64,000 nt of DNA, from positions 17,980 to 81,979 of the forward strand of contig JAKFVC010000016.1 in assembly GCA_021732415.1 (NCBI GenBank), written 5' to 3'. A program made the position numbers and the translations under genes. Under the pieces are notes generated by a model. The model searched no databases. It saw nothing but the letters and a program-made list of their open reading frames with translations, and was not told where the DNA came from. Position 1 is the first letter of the stretch. Each line of letters starts with the position of its first letter. Shown piece after piece: positions 1-12,057 of this stretch. Source of the DNA: Planctomycetaceae bacterium. Its GTDB lineage: Bacteria; Planctomycetota; Planctomycetia; Planctomycetales; Planctomycetaceae.

Positions 1-1
1 G

Positions 2-343
2 AAACAGGGGGACGGTGAAGGTAAGGGCAAAGGCAAAGCCAAGCAGGACGATGATGACGACGACAAGGGCAAAGCCAAGAACCGTGACGACGATGATGAT
101 GACAACAAGGGAAAAGCCAAGAATCGTGAAGAAGATGACGATCCCAAGGACAAAAAGAAAAACCGCGACGATGATGACGACGATGATCGGGACGAGGGCA
201 AGAACCGCAAAGGCGACGATCGCGAAGACGCTGACGATGAGCAGCTAGAGGACGCTCCGGCGAAGGAAAACGACGACGCCGAAGGTGATGAGGACAAAGC
301 TGCAGAAGTCAAAGGCGAGCAGAAGGCGCCTATTGAAGACTAA
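2..343 (+). CDS. C-terminal part of a protein with a Lys/Asp-rich low-complexity tail
   Basis: Only the last 113 codons are in the window; the reading frame enters at base 2 and stops with TAA at 341-343. The whole visible part is low complexity: alternating runs of Asp and Lys with repeated blocks of the form GKAKNR followed by four to seven Asp, then a more acidic tail ending IED. No domain or catalytic motif can be seen, so the function lies, if anywhere, in the missing N-terminal part. The direction and end are supported by a strong terminator hairpin 33 bases downstream. The repetitive codons (gac/gat, aag/aaa) also generate false frames on both strands here. It is probably an intrinsically disordered tail; no function is assigned. 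Confidence 0.6.
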   Translation, partial: KQGDGEGKGKGKAKQDDDDDDKGKAKNRDDDDDDNKGKAKNREEDDDPKDKKKNRDDDDDDDRDEGKNRKGDDREDADDEQLEDAPAKENDDAEGDEDKAAEVKGEQKAPIED

Positions 344-375
344 AGTCTAGATCGTCCTGAGGTCCACGCAAACCG

Positions 376-410
376 GCCCGGCTACTGCAGAGTAGCCGGG
401 CTTTGAGTTT
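376..410 (+). terminator. Rho-independent terminator after the Lys/Asp-rich gene
   Basis: A perfect 11-bp stem (376-386 with 391-401) closes on a 4-base loop and is followed by a T-rich stretch (TTTGAGTTT). It lies 33 bases after the stop codon of the gene to the left. Confidence 0.8.
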
Positions 411-428
411 GATTCAGGTGAATCGATA

Positions 429-778
429 GTGGGACGGGTCTCCGACCCGTCTGAGCCTGTAACCCTCGGCGTCAAGAGTATTCATCCTTCACGCAGCGCT
501 GAGCCCAATTTCTATAGCGAGGTCCGCACGCTTCAATACGGCCAAAATCGGGTGCCACTGGCTGTGCCAGTGCTGATAGTCTTTCGACACCCGATCCGGC
601 AAAGCACTGGCAGAGCCAGTGGCACCCAGAATCCTGGGTTTTGGTGAATAAGAGGCCGTATTGAAGCATGCGGACCTCGCTCTGAAAATGGGGCGTGCGC
701 TGCGCGAAGCTCGCGAGGGATGAACGTGTTTTGCGTTGGGGGTTACGGGCTTAGACGGGACTGGAGTCCCATCCCACG
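429..778. repeat. 350-bp near-palindromic intergenic element
   Basis: The two halves are imperfect reverse complements over their full length. The inner arms at 517-543 and 653-679 differ at one base in 27. A further inner pair at 550-574 and 603-627 differs at one base in 25. The outer arms at about 429-490 and 717-778 are more diverged and carry the GTGGGACGGG...CCCGTC type motif that recurs at 8325 and 8470. The element fills the space between two convergent genes and contains no convincing reading frame. Confidence 0.8.
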
Positions 779-791
779 ACAAATCCAAACA

Positions 792-829
792 CAAAAACAG
801 CCCGGCCTTCTCGAAAGAAGACCGGGCTG
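792..829 (-). terminator. Terminator of the S1 gene
   Basis: Read on the minus strand, a 12-bp stem with one mismatch (818-829 with 800-811) is followed by a T-rich run (complement of 792-798). It lies 34 bases beyond the stop codon of the S1-domain gene. Confidence 0.75.
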
Positions 830-862
830 CGGATTCAAAAACTGATTCCTGGCAATGACAGC

Positions 863-2734
<1,872 letters not shown>

Positions 2735-2977
2735 TGCGAACAACCTGCACTAGCCATCCCGAACAACTCGTCTCCAGAAATGAATTACTGGGCCACGTCA
2801 GCCACTCAAGATGCCAAATTAGATGTGACGACACCCGGCTGCAGAACGCAAAATTCCGCAAAAATGGGCCGAATGTTCGAAGCGTGTCAGTGTAACAAAT
2901 TGGTAAGTTTGATGCCAGCGAGGGTTTGGGAGAAAAATGCTGGGTTTTGTCCTTGGTCCTTTGTCCGTTGTCCTTGG

Positions 2978-3976
2978 TTATTTCCCCGCCAGCGATTTCC
3001 ACAGCAACTGCGCTTCGACTCGCAGTTTGGGTTCGCGGTAGGACTGGCCCAAAGGCTCCAGAATCTTGATTAATTCCGTCTTCTGGGCGTCGTTGAGCTT
3101 GGATTTCACTTTGTCTAAGGCCGCCAGAGCGTTCTTAATCTGGGTGAATTGAGCGAATTCTTCTGGTGAGCCGACTGTCGCTGGCTTGGCGGTCGCGTCT
3201 TTCAGGACCTCCAGGAGGACGTCGAATCCCGCGGTGGAATCCTGACGCGCCAAACCGACCGCGGCGTTAATTCGCGTGCTTAAATCCGAGTCCACCAGCA
3301 GCACTTGCAGGCGTTGCTGAGAAACATCACCGGGCATCAAACCCAGAATGAACGTCGCCAGTTGCCGGACGAGCGGCGCCGGATCGGTCGCGGCTTCGAT
3401 CACGGCCGGCTGGATGAGATCGAGGTTCAGCGGCTTGTTGGCTTCCATGGCGCGCCCCGCGAGGACAGCAATCGAGCCCAGTGCATTCTTGCGGACTTCC
3501 AGATCATGCTGCGACTGGATGGCTTGGGCTAACGCGGGCAGGACGACGTCTGGCTGGTGAAATAACCCCAGCGTTCGCGCCAGGATCGCCTGCTGTTTGA
3601 TCGTTGCTTCGTTTGCGGCTGAAGTCTTCAATTCCTTGATCAGGTAGTCCGACAATTGTTGCGCTATTTCAGGGTTATCTCGCAGTTTGGGGCCCGGCGC
3701 CGGCGAGCTTTGCTCGGCGAGTAACTGCTGAGCCAGACCGAAGATACCTCGCGAACGGATGTGGTCCTGCGGGCTTTGAATGTCATTGACGAGTGACCGC
3801 CAATCCTGTTCGGCACTGGCCATGCGGGAAATCAACAGCCACACGACGATGATCGCCATCACGATCAGGCCCGGTACCAGGAACAACCTTGCAATAAAGG
3901 CCGCAGACGGGGGCTGAACCGGCGGCAATTCTTCAGGCAGACGGTCGAAATCAGATTGAGAAGGTTGTGTCGACAT
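2978..3976 (-). CDS. Membrane-anchored HEAT-repeat protein
   Basis: The 332-residue protein has a Pro-rich cytoplasmic N-terminus, one clear transmembrane helix at about residues 27-50 (ARLFLVPGLIVMAIIVVWLL) and then a domain made of paired amphipathic helices. Those helices (for example LVRQLATFILGLMPGD and STRINAAVGLARQDS) look like HEAT or PBS-type repeats, which mediate protein binding. No enzymatic motif is visible. The partner is unknown. It is transcribed toward the S1 gene but separated from it by about 240 bases without a gene, so it is probably its own unit. Function is inferred only from fold. Confidence 0.75.
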   Translation of the reverse strand: MSTQPSQSDFDRLPEELPPVQPPSAAFIARLFLVPGLIVMAIIVVWLLISRMASAEQDWRSLVNDIQSPQDHIRSRGIFGLAQQLLAEQSSPAPGPKLRDNPEIAQQLSDYLIKELKTSAANEATIKQQAILARTLGLFHQPDVVLPALAQAIQSQHDLEVRKNALGSIAVLAGRAMEANKPLNLDLIQPAVIEAATDPAPLVRQLATFILGLMPGDVSQQRLQVLLVDSDLSTRINAAVGLARQDSTAGFDVLLEVLKDATAKPATVGSPEEFAQFTQIKNALAALDKVKSKLNDAQKTELIKILEPLGQSYREPKLRVEAQLLWKSLAGK

Positions 3977-4166
3977 GTTGGTTCGGGCGAGTCCGTAGTC
4001 AGTAATGCGGAGTAATCTCTGCGACTTTTTCGCGTGGTGATTTCAAGATTCTAGTCGGAGTGACGAGTCGAGTGGTAGGACCAGCGCCACGTCGCGCCAC
4101 GGGCCACCTTGGCTGATCTTGAGCGGGGACCGATGCCTGAGTCGTAAGATTATACTGTCTTGTGGC

Positions 4167-4781
4167 TTATGGAATTTGCGAGTCTCGATTGAGCAACGCC
4201 TGGTAATCCTCGGGCGTATCAAGATCGATGATGACACCTGAGTCAGCGACCGGGACTTCCTGAATGGCGGCAGCATTCTTCCGAACCAGCCAATTCAGGC
4301 CACAATCCGCCGGAATCGAGCCTACCTCGGCCGCAAAATCGCTGGAAAAGAGCGTCGGATGGCCTCGTTGACCCGCGTAAGTCGGAATCAAAATTTGACG
4401 AATCCCGGGGCGAAACGACGCCTGCAATGCGGAGACTGTCGTCCTCGACACAATCGGATGATCGGCGGGAATCAGCAGCCAGCCACGGCCAGTGAGATCG
4501 TCTGCCTGAGTTCCGGCGATTTTCAAACCATATTCCACGCTGGTCCGCATATCAGGCGGATCGCTCGGTGGTTGCACCGGAATCGCGTGGGCCGCGACAA
4601 CGGCGGCGTGCAGAGCCTCGTCGCTGGAGCGCAGGACAACGAAAACCTCCGTCACGCCCGCTGCCCGCAATTCGCCCACGAGATGTGCGATGACCGTGGA
4701 ACCCCGCCAGGGGAGCAGCAGTTTCGGCTGCCCCATGCGACGGCTCAGGCCGGCTGCGGGGATGATCGCGAAAGGAGTCAT
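4167..4781 (-). CDS. MobA-like NTP transferase (molybdenum cofactor cytidylyl/guanylyltransferase type)
   Basis: The 204-residue protein starts with the nucleotidyltransferase signature PAAGLSRRMGQPKLLLPWRG, in which the GxSxRMG..K loop binds the nucleotide. A later LIPADHPIVS segment matches the D-x-P metal-binding region of the MobA/MocA fold, and HPTLFSSDF is the usual downstream motif. Family members attach CMP or GMP to molybdopterin or act on related substrates. Which substrate is used here cannot be told, and no other molybdenum-cofactor gene is nearby. The ATG at 4781 is chosen because the signature then begins at residue 7; longer upstream frames run into the palindromic spacer. Confidence 0.8.
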   Translation of the reverse strand: MTPFAIIPAAGLSRRMGQPKLLLPWRGSTVIAHLVGELRAAGVTEVFVVLRSSDEALHAAVVAAHAIPVQPPSDPPDMRTSVEYGLKIAGTQADDLTGRGWLLIPADHPIVSRTTVSALQASFRPGIRQILIPTYAGQRGHPTLFSSDFAAEVGSIPADCGLNWLVRKNAAAIQEVPVADSGVIIDLDTPEDYQALLNRDSQIP

Positions 4782-4792
4782 AATTTGACTGA

Positions 4793-4978
4793 GGGGTCGG
4801 GTGTACGATTTTTCGAAATTCGCCGAGTTCGGTCTGGTTCGCAGTTCCGCGTCGATTCGGCCAATTTCCAAAAATCGTGGCCCCGACCCCGGCGTATTCG
4901 ACAGGGATACAACAACGACTTGGCGACAACGCCTGCTTTCAGAACAGACGGTCGGGCCTGGAGACCCGACCCACGGAT
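4793..4978. repeat. Palindromic spacer between two divergent genes
   Basis: An imperfect inverted repeat pairs 4793-4833 (GGGGTCGGGTGTACGATTTT...) with 4851-4890 (...AAAAATCGTGGCCCCGACCC). A smaller palindrome (GTCGGGCCTGGAGACCCGAC, about 4951-4970) follows and resembles the motif seen at 8325 and 8480. It lies between the divergent starts of the MobA-like and PepF genes, where their promoters must also be; no promoter stands out. Confidence 0.6.
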
Positions 4979-5112
4979 GCCGGTTGCCTATAATAGCAAA
5001 CAACTTGTGGATGGGTCGTGATCCCCTAGCCGGGATTCGTTTGAATCCGGTATATTCCGGCTTCTGTCAGGTTCTCGGTCGACCGCGCTGTCATTTCCTT
5101 GGAAAGGTTCTC

Positions 5113-6912
5113 ATGAATACCCCCAGTTCCGCTCAAGGCGTCTATTGGGACTTGAATGATATCTACAAGGGGCTCGACGATCCCCAGATTGAGGCCGATT
5201 TGCAGGCCTGTCAGGCGGGCAGCGAGGCTTTTTCCAAGACTTATCGCGGTTTGTTCGCCAAGAAACCCTCGGCGGAGCTCATCCGTACCGCTTTGGCGGA
5301 ACTCGAAAATCTGTATCAAAGGTTGTCGCAACTCGGGGCTTATGCCGGTCTGCGGACGGCTGTCGAGAACCTCAATACGGGCTGCCGACAGTTGGAAGAT
5401 AAGATCGATCAGGCCTCGGTGGAGATTCAAAACCGCCTGACGTTTTTCGATCTGGAATGGCTGGAAGTTCCAGAGGCTGAAGCACTCCAACTGGCCGATG
5501 CCCCCGAGTTGCAGAACTATCGGCACTATCTGATTTCCAGCCGCCGCTACAAGCCGCATACTCTCGGCGAGAAGGAAGAAGTCCTCCTCAACCAGAAGTC
5601 ACTGACGGCCCGCGGTGCGTGGGTGAACCTATTCGACGAGTTCCTCGCGTCGCTGGAATATCGTCTCGAATACGACGGCGAAACCCAGACGTTGACTCAG
5701 CCGGCGCTGCTTGCGCTGTCGTATCAGCCAGATCGCAACCTGCGTAAGGCGGCCCAGGAGTGCCTCTACAACGAGTTGTCGAGTCACGAACTGGTGCTGA
5801 CGAACGTCTACAACGCGATCACTCAAGACCACAGTCTGAACGATCAGATCCGGCATTACAACAACCCGATCGAAAGCCGGCATCTGGCCAATGAGATCTC
5901 GCCGCAGGTCGTCGAGCGGATGCAGGCGGTGACCGAGACCAACTATGAGATCGCCCACCGCTACTACCGGCTGAAGGCGCGGCTGCTCGGTCTAGACAAG
6001 CTGGCGACGTACGATCAATACGCTCCTGTCGCGACGAAAATGCCCAGTTGCAGCTATGAAAATGGCCGCGACATGGTGCTGGCCGCCTTCGGCAAATTCG
6101 ATCCTTCGATGGAGGGGATCGCCAGCAAATTCTTCGAACATAACTGGATCGATGCCGAAGTTCGCCCCGGCAAGCGCGGCGGGGCCTTCAGCGCGAGCAT
6201 CGTGCCGACGATCCATCCGTATGTGATGCTCAACTGGACCGACAAGCTGCGTGATGTCAACACGATGGCCCACGAGTTGGGGCACGGCATCCACCAATAC
6301 CTGTCGCGCGAGCAGACTTATCTCAACTTCCATCACCCGCTGCCCGTTGCGGAAACGGCGAGCGTCTTCGGGGAATTCCTGACGTTCGACCATTTGATGG
6401 GGATCGAACAAGATCCGGAAGTCCGCTTGGGATTGCTCTGCAGCAAGATCGAGGACGCCTTCGCGACTGTCTTCCGTCAGAATGTCCTGACCCGGTTCGA
6501 ACAGACCGCACACGCGGCTCGTCGCGAACAGAAATTGTCGAGCCCCGATCTCTGCCAATTCTGGTGGGACGCGAATCACAAGCTGTACGGTGAGGCCGTC
6601 GACATGCTCGAACTGTACCGCTGGGGCTGGTCGTATATCCCGCACTTCATCCACACACCGTTCTATTGTTACGCCTACGTGTTTGGCGAATTGCTGGTCT
6701 TGTCGCTCTATCGAATGTACCAGGAAGAGGGCCAGGCCTTCACACCGCGGTACCTCGAACTACTACGTTCCGGCAGCAAGTGGGCCCCCGCCGAATTGCT
6801 GCAACGCGTGGGAGCTGATATCAACGATGAACACTTCTGGCAAAAGGGTTTTGAAGTCTTACGCAGCCTGGTGAATCAGGCCGAGGAGTTAGCGACGAAG
6901 TTGGGGCGCTAG
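5113..6912 (+). CDS. pepF: Oligoendopeptidase F family zinc metallopeptidase (M3)
   Basis: The 599-residue protein is a full-length M3 family oligopeptidase, a cytoplasmic zinc enzyme that cleaves short peptides. The catalytic site MAHELGHGIHQYL places the zinc ligands His387 and His391 and the catalytic Glu388 in the expected second half. The third ligand region ASVFGEFLTFDHL follows about 30 residues later. The N-terminal 200 residues form the helical PepF N-terminal domain. The ATG at 5113 gives the start typical of the family (short lead, then GVYWDLNDIYKGL); a longer in-frame extension reads through the palindromic spacer and is unlikely. It ends just before another large palindrome. Confidence 0.9.
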   Translation: MNTPSSAQGVYWDLNDIYKGLDDPQIEADLQACQAGSEAFSKTYRGLFAKKPSAELIRTALAELENLYQRLSQLGAYAGLRTAVENLNTGCRQLEDKIDQASVEIQNRLTFFDLEWLEVPEAEALQLADAPELQNYRHYLISSRRYKPHTLGEKEEVLLNQKSLTARGAWVNLFDEFLASLEYRLEYDGETQTLTQPALLALSYQPDRNLRKAAQECLYNELSSHELVLTNVYNAITQDHSLNDQIRHYNNPIESRHLANEISPQVVERMQAVTETNYEIAHRYYRLKARLLGLDKLATYDQYAPVATKMPSCSYENGRDMVLAAFGKFDPSMEGIASKFFEHNWIDAEVRPGKRGGAFSASIVPTIHPYVMLNWTDKLRDVNTMAHELGHGIHQYLSREQTYLNFHHPLPVAETASVFGEFLTFDHLMGIEQDPEVRLGLLCSKIEDAFATVFRQNVLTRFEQTAHAARREQKLSSPDLCQFWWDANHKLYGEAVDMLELYRWGWSYIPHFIHTPFYCYAYVFGELLVLSLYRMYQEEGQAFTPRYLELLRSGSKWAPAELLQRVGADINDEHFWQKGFEVLRSLVNQAEELATKLGR

Positions 6913-6930
6913 TTGCGATATTGCTGGCCC

Positions 6931-7135
6931 TGTAGCCCCGGTAGGGGCGTCCGCATAAAGCCTGGGGCGGAAGCCCCAGGATCCGTCGAAAAACAAGGAG
7001 TCAAGCCCCGGAAGGGGCGACCGATCTTGTCGCCATCATCGATCGGTCGCCCCTCCGGGGCTTCGGTTCCCTCGCGCCACATCTACCTGGGGCTTCCGCC
7101 CCAGGCTTTACGCGGACGCCCCTACCGGGGCTACA
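6931..7135. repeat. 205-bp nested palindrome between PepF and the next gene
   Basis: The outer 50-base arms (6931-6980 and 7086-7135) are near-perfect reverse complements beginning TGTAGCCCCGGTAGGGGCGT. An inner pair (about 7013-7032 and 7043-7063, CAAGCCCCGGAAGGGGCGAC type) forms a second hairpin. Motifs like CTGGGGCGGAAGCCCCAG are themselves palindromes. No gene is visible in it. Confidence 0.85.
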
Positions 7136-7239
7136 CTCAATCTAAAGCTTAGTATTGTGCAACTAAACAAATTGCGAGTCGAGTTTCTATCCAGCGGACA
7201 TTTCCTGATCCAAACGCTTTGAACTCCGACTTCTACATC

Positions 7240-8322
7240 ATGCCTGATGACCTAAGCCCAATTGACTCTGACGTACCGATTCGCGAAGTGCAGTTCGAGC
7301 ACAGCCAGGCCCTCCCTGCCCTCCTCGAGCAGCTGCGGATCTCGTTGCTCGTCTCCACCTATCAGGCTGGCAAGCTGATCTCTGTCGGAGCCCGCAACGG
7401 GCGATTGGCTCTGTCGTTCCACAATTTCGATCACTGCATGGGAATCGGAGTCGGCCCCGATCGGTTGGCAATCAGTGGTGGCCACCAAATCTGGACTCTA
7501 CGGAGCATGCCGCAACTGGTGCCTCAACTGGAACCCGCCGGAAAGTTTGACAGCTGCTACTTGAGTCGCTCGTCGGTGTTTACCGGGCCGATCGATACGC
7601 ATGAGCTGGCCTGGTCCGGCGACGAGTTGTGGGTCGTGAATACGCTGTTCTCGTGCCTGTGTACCGCAAATCCCGACTTCAATTTTGTGTCGCGCTGGAT
7701 GCCGCCATTCATCTCCGAATTGGCCGCCGAGGATCGCTGTCACTTGAACGGGATGGCGTGGGATGCCGGACGGCCGCGCTTCGTCACGGCGATGTCGGAG
7801 ACCGACACCAAAGAGGGCTGGCGGCCCGACAAGGCCCACAGTGGCTGCGTAATCGAAGTCGCGTCGGGGCGTGTTGTCGCGCGAGGTTTCGCGATGCCTC
7901 ATTCGCCAAGATGGTATCAGGGGCACCTCTGGCTGCTGGATTCCGGTTGCGGACAGTTTTTGCGACTCGACCCGGCGACCGGATTGAAAGACATCGTCGG
8001 TGATTTGCCCGGCTACACCCGTGGCCTTGCCTTTCACGGCAATTATGCGTTCGTTGGTCTCTCGAAAATCCGCGAGACCAGCACGTTTGGGGGCGTCCCA
8101 TTGGCCACCCGCCGTGAGTCGCTCAAGTGTGGCCTGGCAGTCATCGACATGACCACGCGGGCCTGTATCGCGACGCTGGAGTTCAAGTCCGGAGTCTCGG
8201 AGATCTTCGATCTCCAAGTGCTGCCCGGAACGACGTGCCCCGCGATCCACGGACCTCACGCGGAGAATGACGGTCAGACGCCTATCTGGGCGGTCCCATC
8301 GCCGAAGCCAGAGTGGAAGTAA
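7240..8322 (+). CDS. TIGR03032 family protein (beta-propeller-like, function unknown)
   Basis: The 360-residue protein matches the pattern I know as TIGR03032/DUF4915. It has an early segment LEQLRISLLVSTYQAGKLIS, a middle segment CHLNGMAWDAGRPRFVTAMS and a later LPGYTRGLAFHGNYAFVGLS, all characteristic of this family. The repeated strand-like blocks (LAWSGDELWVVNT, SPRWYQGHLWLLDSGCGQF) suggest a beta-propeller. Members are often found near TPR and glycosyltransferase genes, but their function is unknown. The ATG at 7240 is preferred over a TTG seven codons earlier. It converges on the aconitase gene. Confidence 0.8.
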   Translation: MPDDLSPIDSDVPIREVQFEHSQALPALLEQLRISLLVSTYQAGKLISVGARNGRLALSFHNFDHCMGIGVGPDRLAISGGHQIWTLRSMPQLVPQLEPAGKFDSCYLSRSSVFTGPIDTHELAWSGDELWVVNTLFSCLCTANPDFNFVSRWMPPFISELAAEDRCHLNGMAWDAGRPRFVTAMSETDTKEGWRPDKAHSGCVIEVASGRVVARGFAMPHSPRWYQGHLWLLDSGCGQFLRLDPATGLKDIVGDLPGYTRGLAFHGNYAFVGLSKIRETSTFGGVPLATRRESLKCGLAVIDMTTRACIATLEFKSGVSEIFDLQVLPGTTCPAIHGPHAENDGQTPIWAVPSPKPEWK

Positions 8323-8324
8323 CC

Positions 8325-8501
8325 GTGGGACGGGTCTCCAGGCCCGTCCGTCCAGCATTTCTTTGAAATCCACGGTGCAAAGTTAATGAGAGGCTCCAAC
8401 AAAAAACGCCACCGAGATTGTCTCGATGGCGTAGTTTTGTGGCGTTTCTTAGTCGAAGTGTAATCAGAGCGGGACGGACGGGCCCTGGAGACCCGTCCCA
8501 C
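8325..8501. repeat. Palindromic element enclosing the aconitase terminator
   Basis: Outer arms GTGGGACGGGTCTCCAGGCC (8325-8344) and its near reverse complement at about 8478-8501 flank a second, independent hairpin at 8407-8431. The arms match the outer arms of the 429-778 element, showing a dispersed family. Confidence 0.75.
8398..8431 (-). terminator. Terminator of the aconitase gene
   Basis: On the minus strand an 11-bp stem (8421-8431 with 8407-8417, one G-T pair) is followed directly by six T residues (complement of 8401-8406). It lies about 78 bases past the aconitase stop codon. Confidence 0.8.
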
Positions 8502-8508
8502 GATACGC

Positions 8509-11172
<2,664 letters not shown>

Positions 11173-11622
11173 GAACGCAACTCCTTGCTGAGTCTATTTT
11201 TCAAACGTATTTCGAGGTCCGTCAGGCGAGTCCATTGAGACCCTGTTGAGATGCCTGAGCGGCCCATGAATAACACGCGCCAGTTACCGAAGATCATCGA
11301 GCCTATTGATGCTATCAGCCGACGTTCCGATTGAGAAGCGTCGCAGAATGTTGATCCAACAAACTGGATGACGGCGGCGTACAGACTACAGTTCTTGCAC
11401 GGACGTTAAGCATCGCGTCGCCTGAAACCAAGGCGATCCGAGGCACGAGAGTCGTTGGATTTGGCCTGAATAATCCCTACGAGTAAGAACTTCCGGCAAA
11501 TTGACTCAAATGGATGCAGACTGGCCCGGATTATGCTTTCCAGTTTGTAATTCGACCGGAGCAGCTCCCAACTGGCCCCAGATTCGCGATTCCGAACCGC
11601 GATTCCCGCAAAGGAATGTCTC
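11173..11622. other. Gene-free spacer upstream of aconitase and the pilin-like gene
   Basis: These 450 bases separate two divergent genes. I see no reading frame with a family resemblance, no long palindrome and no obvious repeat. It must contain both promoters, but none can be assigned with confidence. Confidence 0.5.
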
Positions 11623-11979
11623 ATGTCACAACCTTCGACATCCGGTTTCCACCAGCACACGACGCAAGGGAAGGCACGCGACCGCCGAGCATTCGTACTC
11701 AGCGAATCGCTGGTCGTGATGGGTATGATCGCCGCATCGATCCTCGTCCTGTCACCGGCCGTCCATTTCGCGAGTGAAGCCGCTCGACAATCGAAACTGG
11801 ATCAAACGCCTGGGGTAGGAAAACTTGCTCGATACCGAGGGCACGAGGAAGATTCCTCGCAGTCGATCCTGTTCTCGTCGGGGTTGTTCAATGGGCCTGT
11901 TTCATCAAGCCTGTTCAACGGTGGCAGCTGGGCTCAGCTGCTGGCGCCATCCTACGACGAAGCGACCAATTTGAACTGA
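11623..11979 (+). CDS. Short protein with a degenerate type IV pilin-like (DUF1559-type) N-terminus
   Basis: The 118-residue product contains RRAFVLSESLVVMGMIAASI followed by LVLSPAVHFASEAARQSK. This is recognisably derived from the planctomycete DUF1559 prepilin leader (normally RRGFTLIELLVVIAIIAIL, then LLPAVQQAREAARR). The expected Glu at +5 is retained as part of SESL, but the hydrophobic helix is diverged. The roughly 300-residue DUF1559 body is missing: only about 60 Ser/Asn/Gly-rich residues follow. It is either a minor pseudopilin-like remnant or a decayed copy. It is followed by a bidirectional terminator hairpin. Confidence 0.55.
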   Translation: MSQPSTSGFHQHTTQGKARDRRAFVLSESLVVMGMIAASILVLSPAVHFASEAARQSKLDQTPGVGKLARYRGHEEDSSQSILFSSGLFNGPVSSSLFNGGSWAQLLAPSYDEATNLN

Positions 11980-11993
11980 TATTGGTATTCAGC

Positions 11994-12040
11994 TTGATGG
12001 GAGGGCGGGGTACCCTCTGGGTCCCTCGCCCTCCCATCAA
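11994..12040. terminator. Bidirectional terminator between convergent genes
   Basis: A 14-base perfect stem (TTGATGGGAGGGCG at 11994-12007 with its complement at 12027-12040) lies in the 78-base gap between two convergent genes. Confidence 0.65.
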
Positions 12041-12057
12041 CCGTACAGAAACGGCTG

